A stretch of 64,000 bases of DNA from Planotetraspora mira (lineage in GTDB: Bacteria; Actinomycetota; Actinomycetes; Streptosporangiales; Streptosporangiaceae), in NCBI RefSeq assembly GCF_016863275.1, contig NZ_BOOO01000002.1, forward strand, positions 1 to 64,000. Reading direction: 5' to 3'. The position numbers were made by a program, and so were the translations under genes. Shown here in pieces: positions 27,287-35,696 of the stretch (within the stretch, counting starts at the first letter, position 1; every line of letters begins with the position of its first letter). Under the pieces are notes generated by a model that saw nothing but the letters and a program-made list of their open reading frames with translations, was not told the origin of the DNA and ran no database searches.

Positions 27287-27333
27287 CTGTGCGACCGTCC
27301 GCCTCCGGGTGAGCGACCGGCCCGGGTCGGCGA

Positions 27334-28302
27334 CTAGCTGAGCGCCTGACCCGCGTGCGGCTCCTGGCTCCGGCTGAGCTCTCCGACGCGCTGGGCCACC
27401 TCGCCTGCGGCCTCGCGCAGGACCTCGATGACGGCGCCCTGCACCGGGTCGGGCTCTCCCGACGTCGTACGGCTCACGCGGGTGAGCGCCTCGATCCGGC
27501 GTGACCCCACCCCGTGGATCTCGGTGACCACGACCTCGCCGGGAGGCACGTCGAGCAGGGCGAGGGACGGCACAATCGCCACCCCGTGCCCGGCCGACAC
27601 GAGCCCGAGGGTCGGGGGGAACTCGGCGATGACGTGGACCCGGCGGGGCTCGAACCCGTGCAGCTGGGCCAGCCGCTCCAGCGCCTGCCCGCAGGCCTGG
27701 TCCGGCACGCCCGCGACCCAGGGCAGGCCGGCCAGGTCGTCGACGGTCTCCGGTATCGCGGACCAGCCGGGCGGGGCGACGATCCGGTACTCGTCGTCGT
27801 ACAGCCGGTGCCGTGACATCGAGGGCAGCGACGCGGCCGGCTGGCTCATGTCCCGCTCGGTGACGACGAGGTCGACGCCGCCCAGGCGGAGCTCCTGCAC
27901 GGCGACCGGCCCGAACAGCTCATGGATGATCGGGGTGATGCGCGGATGCCGTACGGCCAGCGTGCGCAGGGCGGAGATGAGCAGGTGGCGGATCACCGTG
28001 GGGAAGGCGGCGATCGTCACGGGACCCGACAGGCGTTCGGTGAAGCGGTTGAGCTCCTGCCTGGCCTCGACGAGCTGCTCCTCGATCCGCTCGGCGTAGG
28101 CCGCGAGCACCCGGCCCGCCGGGGTCAGCGTCACCCGGCGCTGTGACCGGTCGACGAGCGCGAGGCCGACCTCCCGCTCGAGCTGGGCGAGTTGCTGGGA
28201 GACCGCGGAAGGCGTGAGGTGGAGCGCCTCCGCCGCCTTCATGACACCCCCTCTGCGGGACACCTCATGCAGGATCCGCAGACGCCGGGGGTCGATTTCC
28301 AT
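27334..28302 (-). CDS. LysR-family transcriptional regulator
   Basis: A 322-residue regulator. The N-terminal winged helix reads RRLRILHEVSRRGGVMKAAEALHLTPSAVSQQLAQLEREVGLALVDRSQR, a perfect LysR HTH; the periplasmic-binding-like effector domain follows from about residue 90. I used ATG at 28302 because this aligns with family N-termini; GTG at 28323 is possible. It is divergent from the small membrane protein at 28408, which is a plausible target. The effector is unknown. Confidence 0.92.
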   Translation of the reverse strand: MEIDPRRLRILHEVSRRGGVMKAAEALHLTPSAVSQQLAQLEREVGLALVDRSQRRVTLTPAGRVLAAYAERIEEQLVEARQELNRFTERLSGPVTIAAFPTVIRHLLISALRTLAVRHPRITPIIHELFGPVAVQELRLGGVDLVVTERDMSQPAASLPSMSRHRLYDDEYRIVAPPGWSAIPETVDDLAGLPWVAGVPDQACGQALERLAQLHGFEPRRVHVIAEFPPTLGLVSAGHGVAIVPSLALLDVPPGEVVVTEIHGVGSRRIEALTRVSRTTSGEPDPVQGAVIEVLREAAGEVAQRVGELSRSQEPHAGQALS

Positions 28303-28407
28303 ACAGCAGAGCTTACGCCCCACTTAAGATTTCTTCACTTGAACTTCATTGCCCACAAACGGGATTATTGACGCATGAACCACCTTGCTGATGGCGAGTA
28401 GCACGAT

Positions 28408-28728
28408 ATGTCCACCTTCATCACCATCATCGGCACCATCGGTGCCGTCGCCCTGTTGTACGGCTATGCCATGGTGTCGGCCGGGAAGATGTCCGGCGAC
28501 GGCCTGCCGTACCAGGCCCTGAACTTCGGCGGCGCCGCGACCTTGATGATCAACAGCGGCTTCCACTCGGCGTGGCCGTCCGCCATTCTCAACATGGTCT
28601 GGAGCGGCATCGGCGTCGTGACACTCGGCCGGCTCGTCGCCGCCCGGGCGGTGGCCCGCCGGAAGGGGTCCGCCGAAGCTGAGCCGGCCGCGGAGCCCGG
28701 GCGCCCGCTGCTGGAGCCGGCGCCCTGA
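28408..28728 (+). CDS. CBU_0592-like small membrane protein
   Basis: A 106-residue protein with three predicted membrane segments: TIIGTIGAVALLYGYAMVS, then YQALNFGGAATLMINSGF and SAILNMVWSGIGVVTLG. These match the small CBU_0592-domain proteins. A charged Ala/Glu/Pro tail follows. The role is unknown; some relatives are fused to ligand sensors. It is divergent from a LysR regulator across a lower-GC gap, so it may be under LysR control (inference). Confidence 0.75.
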   Translation: MSTFITIIGTIGAVALLYGYAMVSAGKMSGDGLPYQALNFGGAATLMINSGFHSAWPSAILNMVWSGIGVVTLGRLVAARAVARRKGSAEAEPAAEPGRPLLEPAP

Positions 28729-28747
28729 CCGCGGTCGGCCCGGCGGG

Positions 28748-28927
28748 TCAGTCGTCCTCCCACTCCTTGTCCTGCTTCCTCCAGGCCTCGTTCCGGTCGG
28801 ACGCGGTCTGGAGGGCGTGCTCAGCGGCCTCCTTGGACTCGTAGGGGCCGAGCCGGTCCTTGTTCGGACAGCCCTTCTCCCCCTCGACGCGCATGTGCTT
28901 GAGACAGAACCACCATTGATCGCTCAC
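28748..28927 (-). CDS. Small SPOR-like cytoplasmic protein
   Basis: A 59-residue protein from GTG at 28927, reading [20 protein letters not shown], then [20 protein letters not shown] and a charged tail. The [13 protein letters not shown] part resembles the end of a SPOR-type fold, as in short actinobacterial SPOR-like proteins. Two cysteines (KHM flanking) could bind metal. Function unknown. It is divergent from map, with 43 bp between the start codons. Confidence 0.7.
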   Translation of the reverse strand: MSDQWWFCLKHMRVEGEKGCPNKDRLGPYESKEAAEHALQTASDRNEAWRKQDKEWEDD

Positions 28928-28957
28928 GCCGCTAATGGTGCCCCGTCGAAGCGCAAC

Positions 28958-28963
28958 TAGACT
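28958..28963 (+). promoter_or_regulatory. Putative -10 of a leaderless map promoter
   Basis: TAGACT followed by seven bases and ATG at 28971, with no Shine-Dalgarno, fits a leaderless transcript. No confident -35 was found. Confidence 0.45.
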
Positions 28964-28970
28964 TGCCGCC

Positions 28971-29819
28971 ATGACGACGCTGCTCCGGCCCGGGCGTATC
29001 TCGCCCACGCGCAAGGTTCCCGCCCACATCAAGCGCCCGGAGTACGTGGGAAGATCCGAGCCCAAGAAGGGCGGCTCCGACGTCCAGACCCCCGAGACCA
29101 TCGAGAAGATGCGGATCGCGGGGCGGATCGCCGCCCAGGCCCTGGAAGAGGTCGGCAAGCACGTCGCGCCCGGCGTGACCACCGACGAACTGGACCGCAT
29201 CGGCCACGAGTTCCTCTGCGACCACGACGCCTACCCGTCCACCCTCGGCTACCGGGGTTACCCCAAGTCGTTGTGCACCTCGATCAACGAGGTCATCTGC
29301 CACGGCATCCCCGACGACACGCTCCTGCGGGACGGCGACATCGTCAACGTCGACATCACCGCCTTCATCGGCGGGGTGCACGGGGACACCGACGCGACGT
29401 ACCTGGTGGGCGACGTCGACGAGGAGTCCCGTCTGCTGGTCGAGCGCACCCACGAGGCCACCATGCGGGCCATCAAGGCGGTCGCCCCCGGCAGGCAGCT
29501 CAACATCGTCGGCCGCGTGATCGAGGCCTACGCCCGTCGATTCGGCTACGGCGTGGTCCGCGACTTCACAGGCCACGGCATCTCGACGTCGTTCCACTCG
29601 GGCCTGATCGTCCCCCACTACGACGACCCGTCGCTGTCGGTCACCCTGGTGCCCGGCATGACGTTCACGATCGAGCCGATGCTCACCCTCGGCACGATCG
29701 ACTACGACATCTGGCCCGACGGCTGGACCGCGGTGACCAAGGACCGCAAGCGGACCGCTCAGTTCGAGCACACGATCGTGGTCACCGACTCGGGCCACGA
29801 GATCCTCACGCTCCCCTGA
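28971..29819 (+). CDS. map: Type I methionine aminopeptidase
   Basis: Removes the initiator methionine from nascent proteins. From ATG at 28971 it has 282 residues. The first 40 residues ([21 protein letters not shown]) are the actinobacterial N-terminal extension. The metal ligands are in place: Asp in NVDITAF and in HGDTDATY, His in [10 protein letters not shown], Glu in TIEPML and Glu in QFEHTIVV. Family membership is certain. Actinomycetes often have more than one Map, and this is the long form. Convergent with the copD-ctaG gene. Confidence 0.96.
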   Translation: MTTLLRPGRISPTRKVPAHIKRPEYVGRSEPKKGGSDVQTPETIEKMRIAGRIAAQALEEVGKHVAPGVTTDELDRIGHEFLCDHDAYPSTLGYRGYPKSLCTSINEVICHGIPDDTLLRDGDIVNVDITAFIGGVHGDTDATYLVGDVDEESRLLVERTHEATMRAIKAVAPGRQLNIVGRVIEAYARRFGYGVVRDFTGHGISTSFHSGLIVPHYDDPSLSVTLVPGMTFTIEPMLTLGTIDYDIWPDGWTAVTKDRKRTAQFEHTIVVTDSGHEILTLP

Positions 29820-29835
29820 CCCGTCCCCGGAACGG

Positions 29836-31830
29836 CTACTCGGCGGCCGCGTCCCGCTTGTTCAGCTTGGCGAGGTAGTCGTTGTAGGCGTCCAGTTCGG
29901 CGTTGCCGGTGCCGCCGGTCTTCGCCGCGGCGACATCGGCCCGCCTGTCGTCGCGGCGGGCCTTGCGGTCGTCGTCCCGCCACCACTGGATCGCAAGCGC
30001 GAGCAGCACGATGAGCGTCGGGACCTCGCCGAAGGACCAGGCGATCCCTCCGCCGGTCACCTGGTCGGCGAGCGACGACGCCCCCCACGTACGGCCCAGC
30101 TGGTCGTACCACTCGGAGGCGAGCACCGTGCCCATGCTCATCAGCGCGACCCCGAAGAAGGCGTGGAACGGCATGGTCACCAGGAGCAGCACCAGGCGCG
30201 CGACATAGGGCAGCCGGTGCGGCCCGGGATCGACCCCGATGATCACGTAGAAGAACAGGCAGCCGCTGAGCAGGAAGTGCAGCGTCATCGCGATGTGCCC
30301 GATGTGCTCCTCCATCGCGGAGGCGAACAGGGGCGTGAAGTACAGGGCGTACGTCGACGCGATGAAGATCGCCGTGGCGATCGCCGGGTGGGCGACGACC
30401 TTCATGACCCGGCTGTGCAGGATCACCGTGATCCACTCACGCGGCCCGCGGTCACCTCGCCGTACGGCCGGCTTGAGCGCGCGCAGCGCGAGCGTGACCG
30501 GGGCGCCCAGCACCAGGAAGATCGGCACCAGCATGGAGAGGATCATGTGCTCGGTCATGTGGACGCTGAACAGGACCGGCGCGTACCGCGCGACCCCGCT
30601 CTGCGTCGCCAGGACCAGGATCACGATGCCCGTGAACCACAGGACCGTGCGCCCCCACGGCCACGAGTCGCCGCGGCGGCGCAGACGGACCACGCCGACG
30701 GCGTAGAGCCCGGCCAGCGTGACGGCGATCGCGGCGAAGAACAGGTCGAACCACCACAGCGTGAGCAGATTCGCCAGCGAGACCGGGGGCGGCATCAGAT
30801 AGCCGAGCAGGTCGAAGGCCCGGTCGACCGGGACGTTCGCCGGCGGCGGCGCCGTGCGGGACAGCGCGACGGCGATCCCGACGGTCGCCGACATGAGGAC
30901 GATCTCGCCGAGGGCCAGGCGCAGGAACGAGCGCGACTCCCCCGAGGCGAGCCTGGGCAGCGTGCGCTCGCGGTGGCGCCAGCCGATCACGCCGAGAACG
31001 ACGAAGGCGGCGGTCTTGGCGAGCAGCATGAGCCCGTAGGCCGAGGTGTACAGCTCGTCGACGGACGACAGGCGGGCCAGCACGCTCGCGACGCCCGAGA
31101 TCCCCACTCCGACGAAGCACCACACCGCCATACGGGAGAACCGTGCGGCGGCGACGTCGAGCTGGCGCTCGCCGCGCACGGCGTGGACGCAGAGCATGCC
31201 GAGCCCGCCGACCCACAAGGCCAGGAAGAGCAGGTGGAAGGCCACCGAGGTCGTCGCCAGGCCGTGGTTGGGCGAGGAGGAGGAGTGGCCGGTCAGAGCG
31301 GGCGGCAGCAGCGTCGCCAGGGAGAAGACCAGGAGCCCCGCCGCGGTTCCCGAGGTGATCGCGCCACGGGCGAAAAGGGCGATCGCGACGGCGAAGAGCA
31401 CCACCAGCGTCAGCGCGATGCCCTGGGGCACCTGGCTCGCGTAACTGGTCAGCTCGTTGCCGCCGAGGATCTCGCTCACCGGCGCGCCCAGCGTCTCCGA
31501 CAGGCTGAAGATCAGCGCGGAGGCCGCGGCGACGGCCCAGGCGAGGGCGGACCAGGAGGCGGCCTTCACATATCCCTGCGCGGACTTGCCGAGCAGCCCC
31601 TTGTCACTGGGCAGGAGGGCCGCGCCGATGGCCAGCAGGCCCACGGTCAGCACGCCGGCGACGTCCATCCCCAGCTTCGAGAAGGGGAGCATCCAGCGCG
31701 TCAGCGTGCCCTGGTCGGGCAGGCCCGGGATGAGACGGGGGGTGGCCGCGCCTCCGGCGACCATCCCGATGACGAGGGCTCCGGCCGCCGCGCAGAGGGC
31801 GGCGACGGTCAGGCGCAGTGTCCTGTTCAC
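29836..31830 (-). CDS. CopD / CtaG fusion membrane protein
   Basis: A 664-residue polytopic membrane protein made of two domains. The first ~340 residues are CopD-like copper uptake (ALWVGGLGMLCVHAVR and FSRMAVWCFVGVGISGVAS). Residues from about 370 are CtaG, the cytochrome c oxidase assembly factor (VHMTEHMILSMLVPIFLVLGAPVTLALRAL, GHIAMTLHFLLSGCLFFYVIIGVDPGPHRLPYVARL). The C-terminal tail is charged. Fusions of this type are usual in actinomycetes and supply copper to oxidase or move it across the membrane. The start is at 31830; it overlaps the copC stop by 4 bp, so the two are coupled. Confidence 0.92.
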   Translation of the reverse strand: MNRTLRLTVAALCAAAGALVIGMVAGGAATPRLIPGLPDQGTLTRWMLPFSKLGMDVAGVLTVGLLAIGAALLPSDKGLLGKSAQGYVKAASWSALAWAVAAASALIFSLSETLGAPVSEILGGNELTSYASQVPQGIALTLVVLFAVAIALFARGAITSGTAAGLLVFSLATLLPPALTGHSSSSPNHGLATTSVAFHLLFLALWVGGLGMLCVHAVRGERQLDVAAARFSRMAVWCFVGVGISGVASVLARLSSVDELYTSAYGLMLLAKTAAFVVLGVIGWRHRERTLPRLASGESRSFLRLALGEIVLMSATVGIAVALSRTAPPPANVPVDRAFDLLGYLMPPPVSLANLLTLWWFDLFFAAIAVTLAGLYAVGVVRLRRRGDSWPWGRTVLWFTGIVILVLATQSGVARYAPVLFSVHMTEHMILSMLVPIFLVLGAPVTLALRALKPAVRRGDRGPREWITVILHSRVMKVVAHPAIATAIFIASTYALYFTPLFASAMEEHIGHIAMTLHFLLSGCLFFYVIIGVDPGPHRLPYVARLVLLLVTMPFHAFFGVALMSMGTVLASEWYDQLGRTWGASSLADQVTGGGIAWSFGEVPTLIVLLALAIQWWRDDDRKARRDDRRADVAAAKTGGTGNAELDAYNDYLAKLNKRDAAAE

Positions 31831-32420
31831 GGCTTCTTCCGCATGCTGATGACCATGCCGATGCCGATCCCTCCGACGCCGAAGACCACGACCCAGAGCC
31901 AGCCGGGGATCTTCGGCTCGTCCTGCTGGGTGTCTGCGGCGGGGGTGGCGGCGACGGCCGTGGGGGTGGCGGACGGGGTCGCGGTGGCGGGCGCGGCGGC
32001 GGTCGGCGTCGCGGCCTGTGTGGTGGGCGCGTCGCCCGTGGGGGTCGGGGACGGCTTGTCGATCACGGTGAAGGGGATCTCCCCGGTCAGCGGGTGGCCG
32101 TCCTCGGAGACGACCCGCCAGGCGACGGTGTAGCCGCCGGTGGGGATCGCCGCGTCGACGGCCACGCTCACCTTCAGCCCGTTGACCACGGGCTGACCGT
32201 TCTCATAGCGCTTGCCGTCCGCGCCGCGCACCAGCAAGGTCGGGAACCGCACCGACTCGGAGAACTCGAGGGTCACCTTACGGAGGCTCTCGACCTTGGC
32301 GTTCTTCTCCGGTGTGCTGCTCTTCAGTGTGGTGTGCGCCTGAGCGGGAGCGGCGAGGCCCAGACCCAGCACGAAGGTCACGAGCAGCGCGGCCATTCCG
32401 GCGATCGGGGATTTTTTCAT
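31827..32420 (-). CDS. copC: CopC-domain copper-binding exported protein
   Basis: A 197-residue protein with a signal peptide ending near AQA, so the mature N-terminus is His, the usual Cu(II) ligand of CopC. The CopC fold follows: HTTLKSSTPEKNAKV, VTLEFSESVRF, GGYTVAWRVVSEDGHPLTG (second His) and IPFTV. A Thr/Ala/Pro-rich linker leads to a C-terminal membrane anchor (GWLWVVVFGVGGIGIGMVISM) ending in RKKP. First gene of the copC/copD-ctaG unit. Periplasm-side copper carrier is the expected role. Confidence 0.93.
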   Translation of the reverse strand: MKKSPIAGMAALLVTFVLGLGLAAPAQAHTTLKSSTPEKNAKVESLRKVTLEFSESVRFPTLLVRGADGKRYENGQPVVNGLKVSVAVDAAIPTGGYTVAWRVVSEDGHPLTGEIPFTVIDKPSPTPTGDAPTTQAATPTAAAPATATPSATPTAVAATPAADTQQDEPKIPGWLWVVVFGVGGIGIGMVISMRKKP

Positions 32421-32509
32421 GGCAACACCAAGGCTACCGACGCGGGGTGCCGGTCCACACCCCGCTCCACCAAGGCGGCCGCCGGGCCGGAGCCCGGCGC
32501 CCCGTCGTG

Positions 32510-33796
32510 TCAGAGGCCGGCGCAGGCGAGCGCCCGCTTGTAGGCGTCCACGCTCAGATCCTGATCGCCCGCGCGGTCACGGAGTTCGGCGACGGCCATC
32601 CACTTGTCCGCCAGCTTCCTCGTCTGCGGAGCGCTCTCAAGCCAGGAGCTCACCTTGCTCAGCTCCGCGCCCGACTCCTCGTCCCGGTGGAGGAGGTGGT
32701 GGGCCTGGCTGAGCAGCAGGTAGGCGTCCATGTGCAGGCCGCCGCTGCTCTCGCCGATCAGGTCCCGCGCCGCGCCCGCGTGCTCGGCCGCGTCCTCCGG
32801 GTGATCCATGGTCAGCTCCGCATAGGCGAGCGCCAGGGAGCAGCGGGCCCTGTCCGACGTGCTGGTGGCGGTCTCGTCGGAGTCACGCGCGGCACGGAGC
32901 AGGAGGTCCCGGGCCTTCTCCACATCGCTCGGGCGCACCCGGAGCATCGTGAAGGCGTAGGCCTGGTGCAAGCGGGCCAGGTTGCGCTGGTCGCCGGTCT
33001 CGGAATGAATGGCCAGCGCCCGCTCGATCAGCGACATGGCCTCTTCTCCGCGGCCCGCCTTCTCCGCCACGAGCGCGGCGTTCCAGCACGAGGCGACGGT
33101 CGCCCGCGGGCTGCCCAGCCCCTCGGCGGCGACGAGCAGCTCGTTCGCGAAGTGCCCGGCCCGCAGCAGGTCGCCGCGTACCAGGTAGGCCAGCAGAAGA
33201 GTGGCGCCGAGTTCGACCAGGCCGTCGGTCCAGGCACCGGTGCCGACGTTGGCGAGCACGGCCTCACCGACCTCCACCGCGGCGGAGAAGTCGCCCCGCT
33301 CTCGGTGACACCGGCACATCGCGAGCGCCACGGCGATCTTCCGCTCGGCCGTCACGGCCTCGGACTCGCTGAGCTCGGACAGCACGGCGATCGCCTCACC
33401 CAGCTCGCCACAGGCCTCGAGGGCCAGGGCGTAGCCGTACTGGGCGTCCTGGCGGAGCGACGCGAGTCCGGCGAGGCTGTTGTCGGCCAGGAGCTCCGCG
33501 TAACGCCGTCTGGCCTCGGCGACCTCGCCGTTCTCGAGAGCCATGCGTGCGAAGCTCAGGCCGACCTCGAGCTCCTGCATCTGCTCGGCGGTCACGCCGT
33601 TGACGAGATAGGTCAGCGAGCAGTCCAGCTTCTGCGCGAGCAGCTCCAGGACGGCCGGGGTCGGCGTCCGCTTGCCGCTCTCGATCAGGGACACGTAGCT
33701 ATCCGAAAGTTCCGGGTGTGCTAGTTGTGCCTGGGAAAGACCACGCTGACGGCGTATCGCCTTGATTCGCTGACCAACGAGATCTTGCGCAACCAT
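32510..33796 (-). CDS. XRE-family regulator with TPR domain (RRNPP-like)
   Basis: A 428-residue regulator. The HTH_3 domain covers about 1-62 (QRIKAIRRQRGLSQAQLAHPEL, SDSYVSLIESGKRTPTPAVL). The rest is repeated helix pairs of TPR type (for example ARRRYAELLADNSLAGLASLRQDAQYGYALALEACGELGEA), a length close to NprR/PlcR-type peptide receptors. ATG at 33796 is placed by AGAGGTGCCC upstream. It is divergent from a 45-codon exported-peptide gene 53 bp away, so it may sense the processed peptide (inference). No known signalling protein of this species can be named. The gap between the two start codons probably holds both promoters. Confidence 0.9.
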   Translation of the reverse strand: MVAQDLVGQRIKAIRRQRGLSQAQLAHPELSDSYVSLIESGKRTPTPAVLELLAQKLDCSLTYLVNGVTAEQMQELEVGLSFARMALENGEVAEARRRYAELLADNSLAGLASLRQDAQYGYALALEACGELGEAIAVLSELSESEAVTAERKIAVALAMCRCHRERGDFSAAVEVGEAVLANVGTGAWTDGLVELGATLLLAYLVRGDLLRAGHFANELLVAAEGLGSPRATVASCWNAALVAEKAGRGEEAMSLIERALAIHSETGDQRNLARLHQAYAFTMLRVRPSDVEKARDLLLRAARDSDETATSTSDRARCSLALAYAELTMDHPEDAAEHAGAARDLIGESSGGLHMDAYLLLSQAHHLLHRDEESGAELSKVSSWLESAPQTRKLADKWMAVAELRDRAGDQDLSVDAYKRALACAGL

Positions 33797-33849
33797 GGGC
33801 ACCTCTTGAGACAATGTGGGCCTACAGCCGAACCGAACGGAGAACCCCC

Positions 33850-33987
33850 GTGCGACGCCGCCGCCTTGCCCTATCCGTACTTGCCGTAATCATTTCGACC
33901 ACAGTGGTCGTAGTCGGCAATGGTACGACGACCACTGCTAGTTCGTCTCCTATGCGCTCTTACGAGTTTGCGTCCGGATGCTGCTGA
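33850..33987 (+). CDS. Small exported peptide, putative pheromone precursor
   Basis: A short gene of 45 codons, starting GTG at 33850, with GGAG at 33839-33842 as a good Shine-Dalgarno. The product is an arginine-rich start (RRRR), a hydrophobic run (LALSVLAVIISTTVVVVGNG), a Thr/Ser stretch and a C-terminal MRSYEFASGCC. This is the layout of a secreted precursor whose C-terminus is released. It is divergent from the XRE-TPR regulator. Codon use is visibly lower in GC than the neighbours. I did not find a database match by eye; the peptide-receptor relation is inference. Confidence 0.75.
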   Translation: MRRRRLALSVLAVIISTTVVVVGNGTTTTASSSPMRSYEFASGCC

Positions 33988-34068
33988 TCTCCGACCGCCG
34001 CCCGTGCCCGTCCGCGTCCGCGTCCGGGCCCAGGGGGCTCGGGCTCGGCCGCCGGTCTGAGATCTGAA

Positions 34069-35589
34069 TCAGCCGGCGCGCAGCGCAAGGAAGAGGTCGA
34101 CTCGGTCGGCCATGGATGACAGGTCCTTACCGGTCAGCTCTTCGATCCGGCGGATCCGGTAACGGACAGTGTTCACGTGGACGTGCAGGCGCTCGGCGCA
34201 GCCGTTCCACGAACCCGCGCAATCCAGGAAGGTCCCCAGCGTCCGCACCAGTTCGGCCTGGTGCTCACGGTCGTAGTCGGACAGCGGCCCGAGCAGCCGG
34301 TCGGCGAAGGACCTGCGGACATCTCCTGGCACCGTCGCCAGCACGAGCGCGTGAGTGTAGATCTCGTCGCTGGTGACCACCCCCCCACCACGAGCGTCGG
34401 CCATCCGCCGCGCATGTCCCGCCTCCTCCACGCCGCCGCGTATGGCCGTGGCGCCGGTGAGCGCCCCGCTCACGCCGATGGAGACCCGGGTGCCCGGCAG
34501 GCCCGCCGCGAGCAGTTCCGTCCGAGCCCTCAGCCGCGCGGCGACGGCATCGGCCGTCTCCTCACGGAGCGGGACCAGGGACACCGCCCCGTCCGCGCCC
34601 GCGGCGGCGACCACGCGGCGGTCGAGCAGCTCCTCCAGCACCTGGCCGCCGAGTGCGGCAAGGTCCGGGCCGTCGGCGGCCCCCCGTCTCGCCGCCGTCG
34701 CCGTCACCACGGTGTACGGCTCGGCGGTGTCGATCCCGCAGGTCCGCAGGCGTGCCGACAGCTCGGACGGGTCCGCTCCCCCCGAGCAGGCGAGGGCGAC
34801 GAGCTGCTCGGCCAGTCGCCGCTCGACCCGGCGTCCCCCCTCCGCCCGGGTTCGCTCCATGGCGACGCACGAGGCCAGCTCGAAGCCGGTCTCGGCCTCG
34901 ATCTCCCCACGGCACACCAGGGCCCAGCCGGACGCGCGGTGGGAGCGGTCCACCGTGAAGATCGTGAAGACCTCCTCCCCCGGTTCCGTGACCAGCGTGG
35001 GCAGCCGGACGGCGCCGAGATACTCGCGCGCGAGCCGTACGGCATGGGCCTCGGCGAGGTCGCCGGCGACGACGGACCCGGCGGCGTTGATCACGGCGGC
35101 CGAGATGCCCAGCTCTGCCGAGGTGAGGGCGAGCAACTCGTCCAGGCCCGCCCCCTCGGCGACGGCGGCCACGATGCGGCGGCGGCGGCCGAGCGCTCCG
35201 CGCAGGTCCCGCGCCTGGGCGGCGGCCAGGCCCCTGCCCACGATCTCCATCACCGCTCCGAAGGACACCTCCACCGGCACCTTGAACAGGGGAAGTCCCC
35301 TGTCACGGCAGGCGGTCACGAGATCATCCGGAATGTGGCCGAGACGGGCGTCACCCGCGCCCAGGGCGGAGACCTCCGCTCTCACCAGGGCGTCGACGAA
35401 CCCCTGGGAGTCCGCGGGGTCCTGGCGCCACATCAGGCCGGTGAGCACGAGTTCGCCGCCGTCCAGATACCGGCCCGGATCGGGCAGGTCGGTGACGAGG
35501 GCGCCCGAGATCTCCCTGTCGAGACTCGACTCGCCCGCAAGGAGGCCGAGCCGGAGCTCTGGCATGGCGAGCAGATCCCTCAGCAGCAT
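34069..35589 (-). CDS. pucR: PucR-family transcriptional regulator
   Basis: A 506-residue regulator. The N-terminal purine-catabolism domain spans about 1-125 (MLLRDLLAMPELRLGLLAG, DPGRYLDGGELVLTGL), a middle CdaR/GGDEF-like region follows, and the C-terminal PucR HTH ends with LHVHVNTVRYRIRRIEELTGKDL. PucR proteins control purine degradation in Bacillus and relatives. The divergent gene is a molybdenum hydroxylase subunit, supporting that assignment. A CTACA-n12-TGTAG inverted repeat lies in the shared upstream region. The start is ATG at 35589. Confidence 0.92.
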   Translation of the reverse strand: MLLRDLLAMPELRLGLLAGESSLDREISGALVTDLPDPGRYLDGGELVLTGLMWRQDPADSQGFVDALVRAEVSALGAGDARLGHIPDDLVTACRDRGLPLFKVPVEVSFGAVMEIVGRGLAAAQARDLRGALGRRRRIVAAVAEGAGLDELLALTSAELGISAAVINAAGSVVAGDLAEAHAVRLAREYLGAVRLPTLVTEPGEEVFTIFTVDRSHRASGWALVCRGEIEAETGFELASCVAMERTRAEGGRRVERRLAEQLVALACSGGADPSELSARLRTCGIDTAEPYTVVTATAARRGAADGPDLAALGGQVLEELLDRRVVAAAGADGAVSLVPLREETADAVAARLRARTELLAAGLPGTRVSIGVSGALTGATAIRGGVEEAGHARRMADARGGGVVTSDEIYTHALVLATVPGDVRRSFADRLLGPLSDYDREHQAELVRTLGTFLDCAGSWNGCAERLHVHVNTVRYRIRRIEELTGKDLSSMADRVDLFLALRAG

Positions 35590-35613
35590 GCGAAACAGCG
35601 TATTTGGAGAAAC

Positions 35614-35635
35614 CTACAATCATCGTCACCTGTAG
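35614..35635. promoter_or_regulatory. Inverted repeat between pucR and the hydroxylase gene
   Basis: CTACA (35614-35618) and TGTAG (35631-35635) are separated by 12 bp, in the shared upstream region of the divergent pucR and hydroxylase genes. A possible PucR binding site. Confidence 0.4.
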
Positions 35636-35696
35636 CCCTCCGGTTTCATCTCACCGCCCCTTGGATGCGTTGACCTGGGTTGATGTACTTCCTTTT

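Noticed and set aside
35604-35696. Longer start for the molybdenum subunit gene
   Set aside because: The extension runs through the inverted repeat between pucR and the gene and does not look like family sequence.
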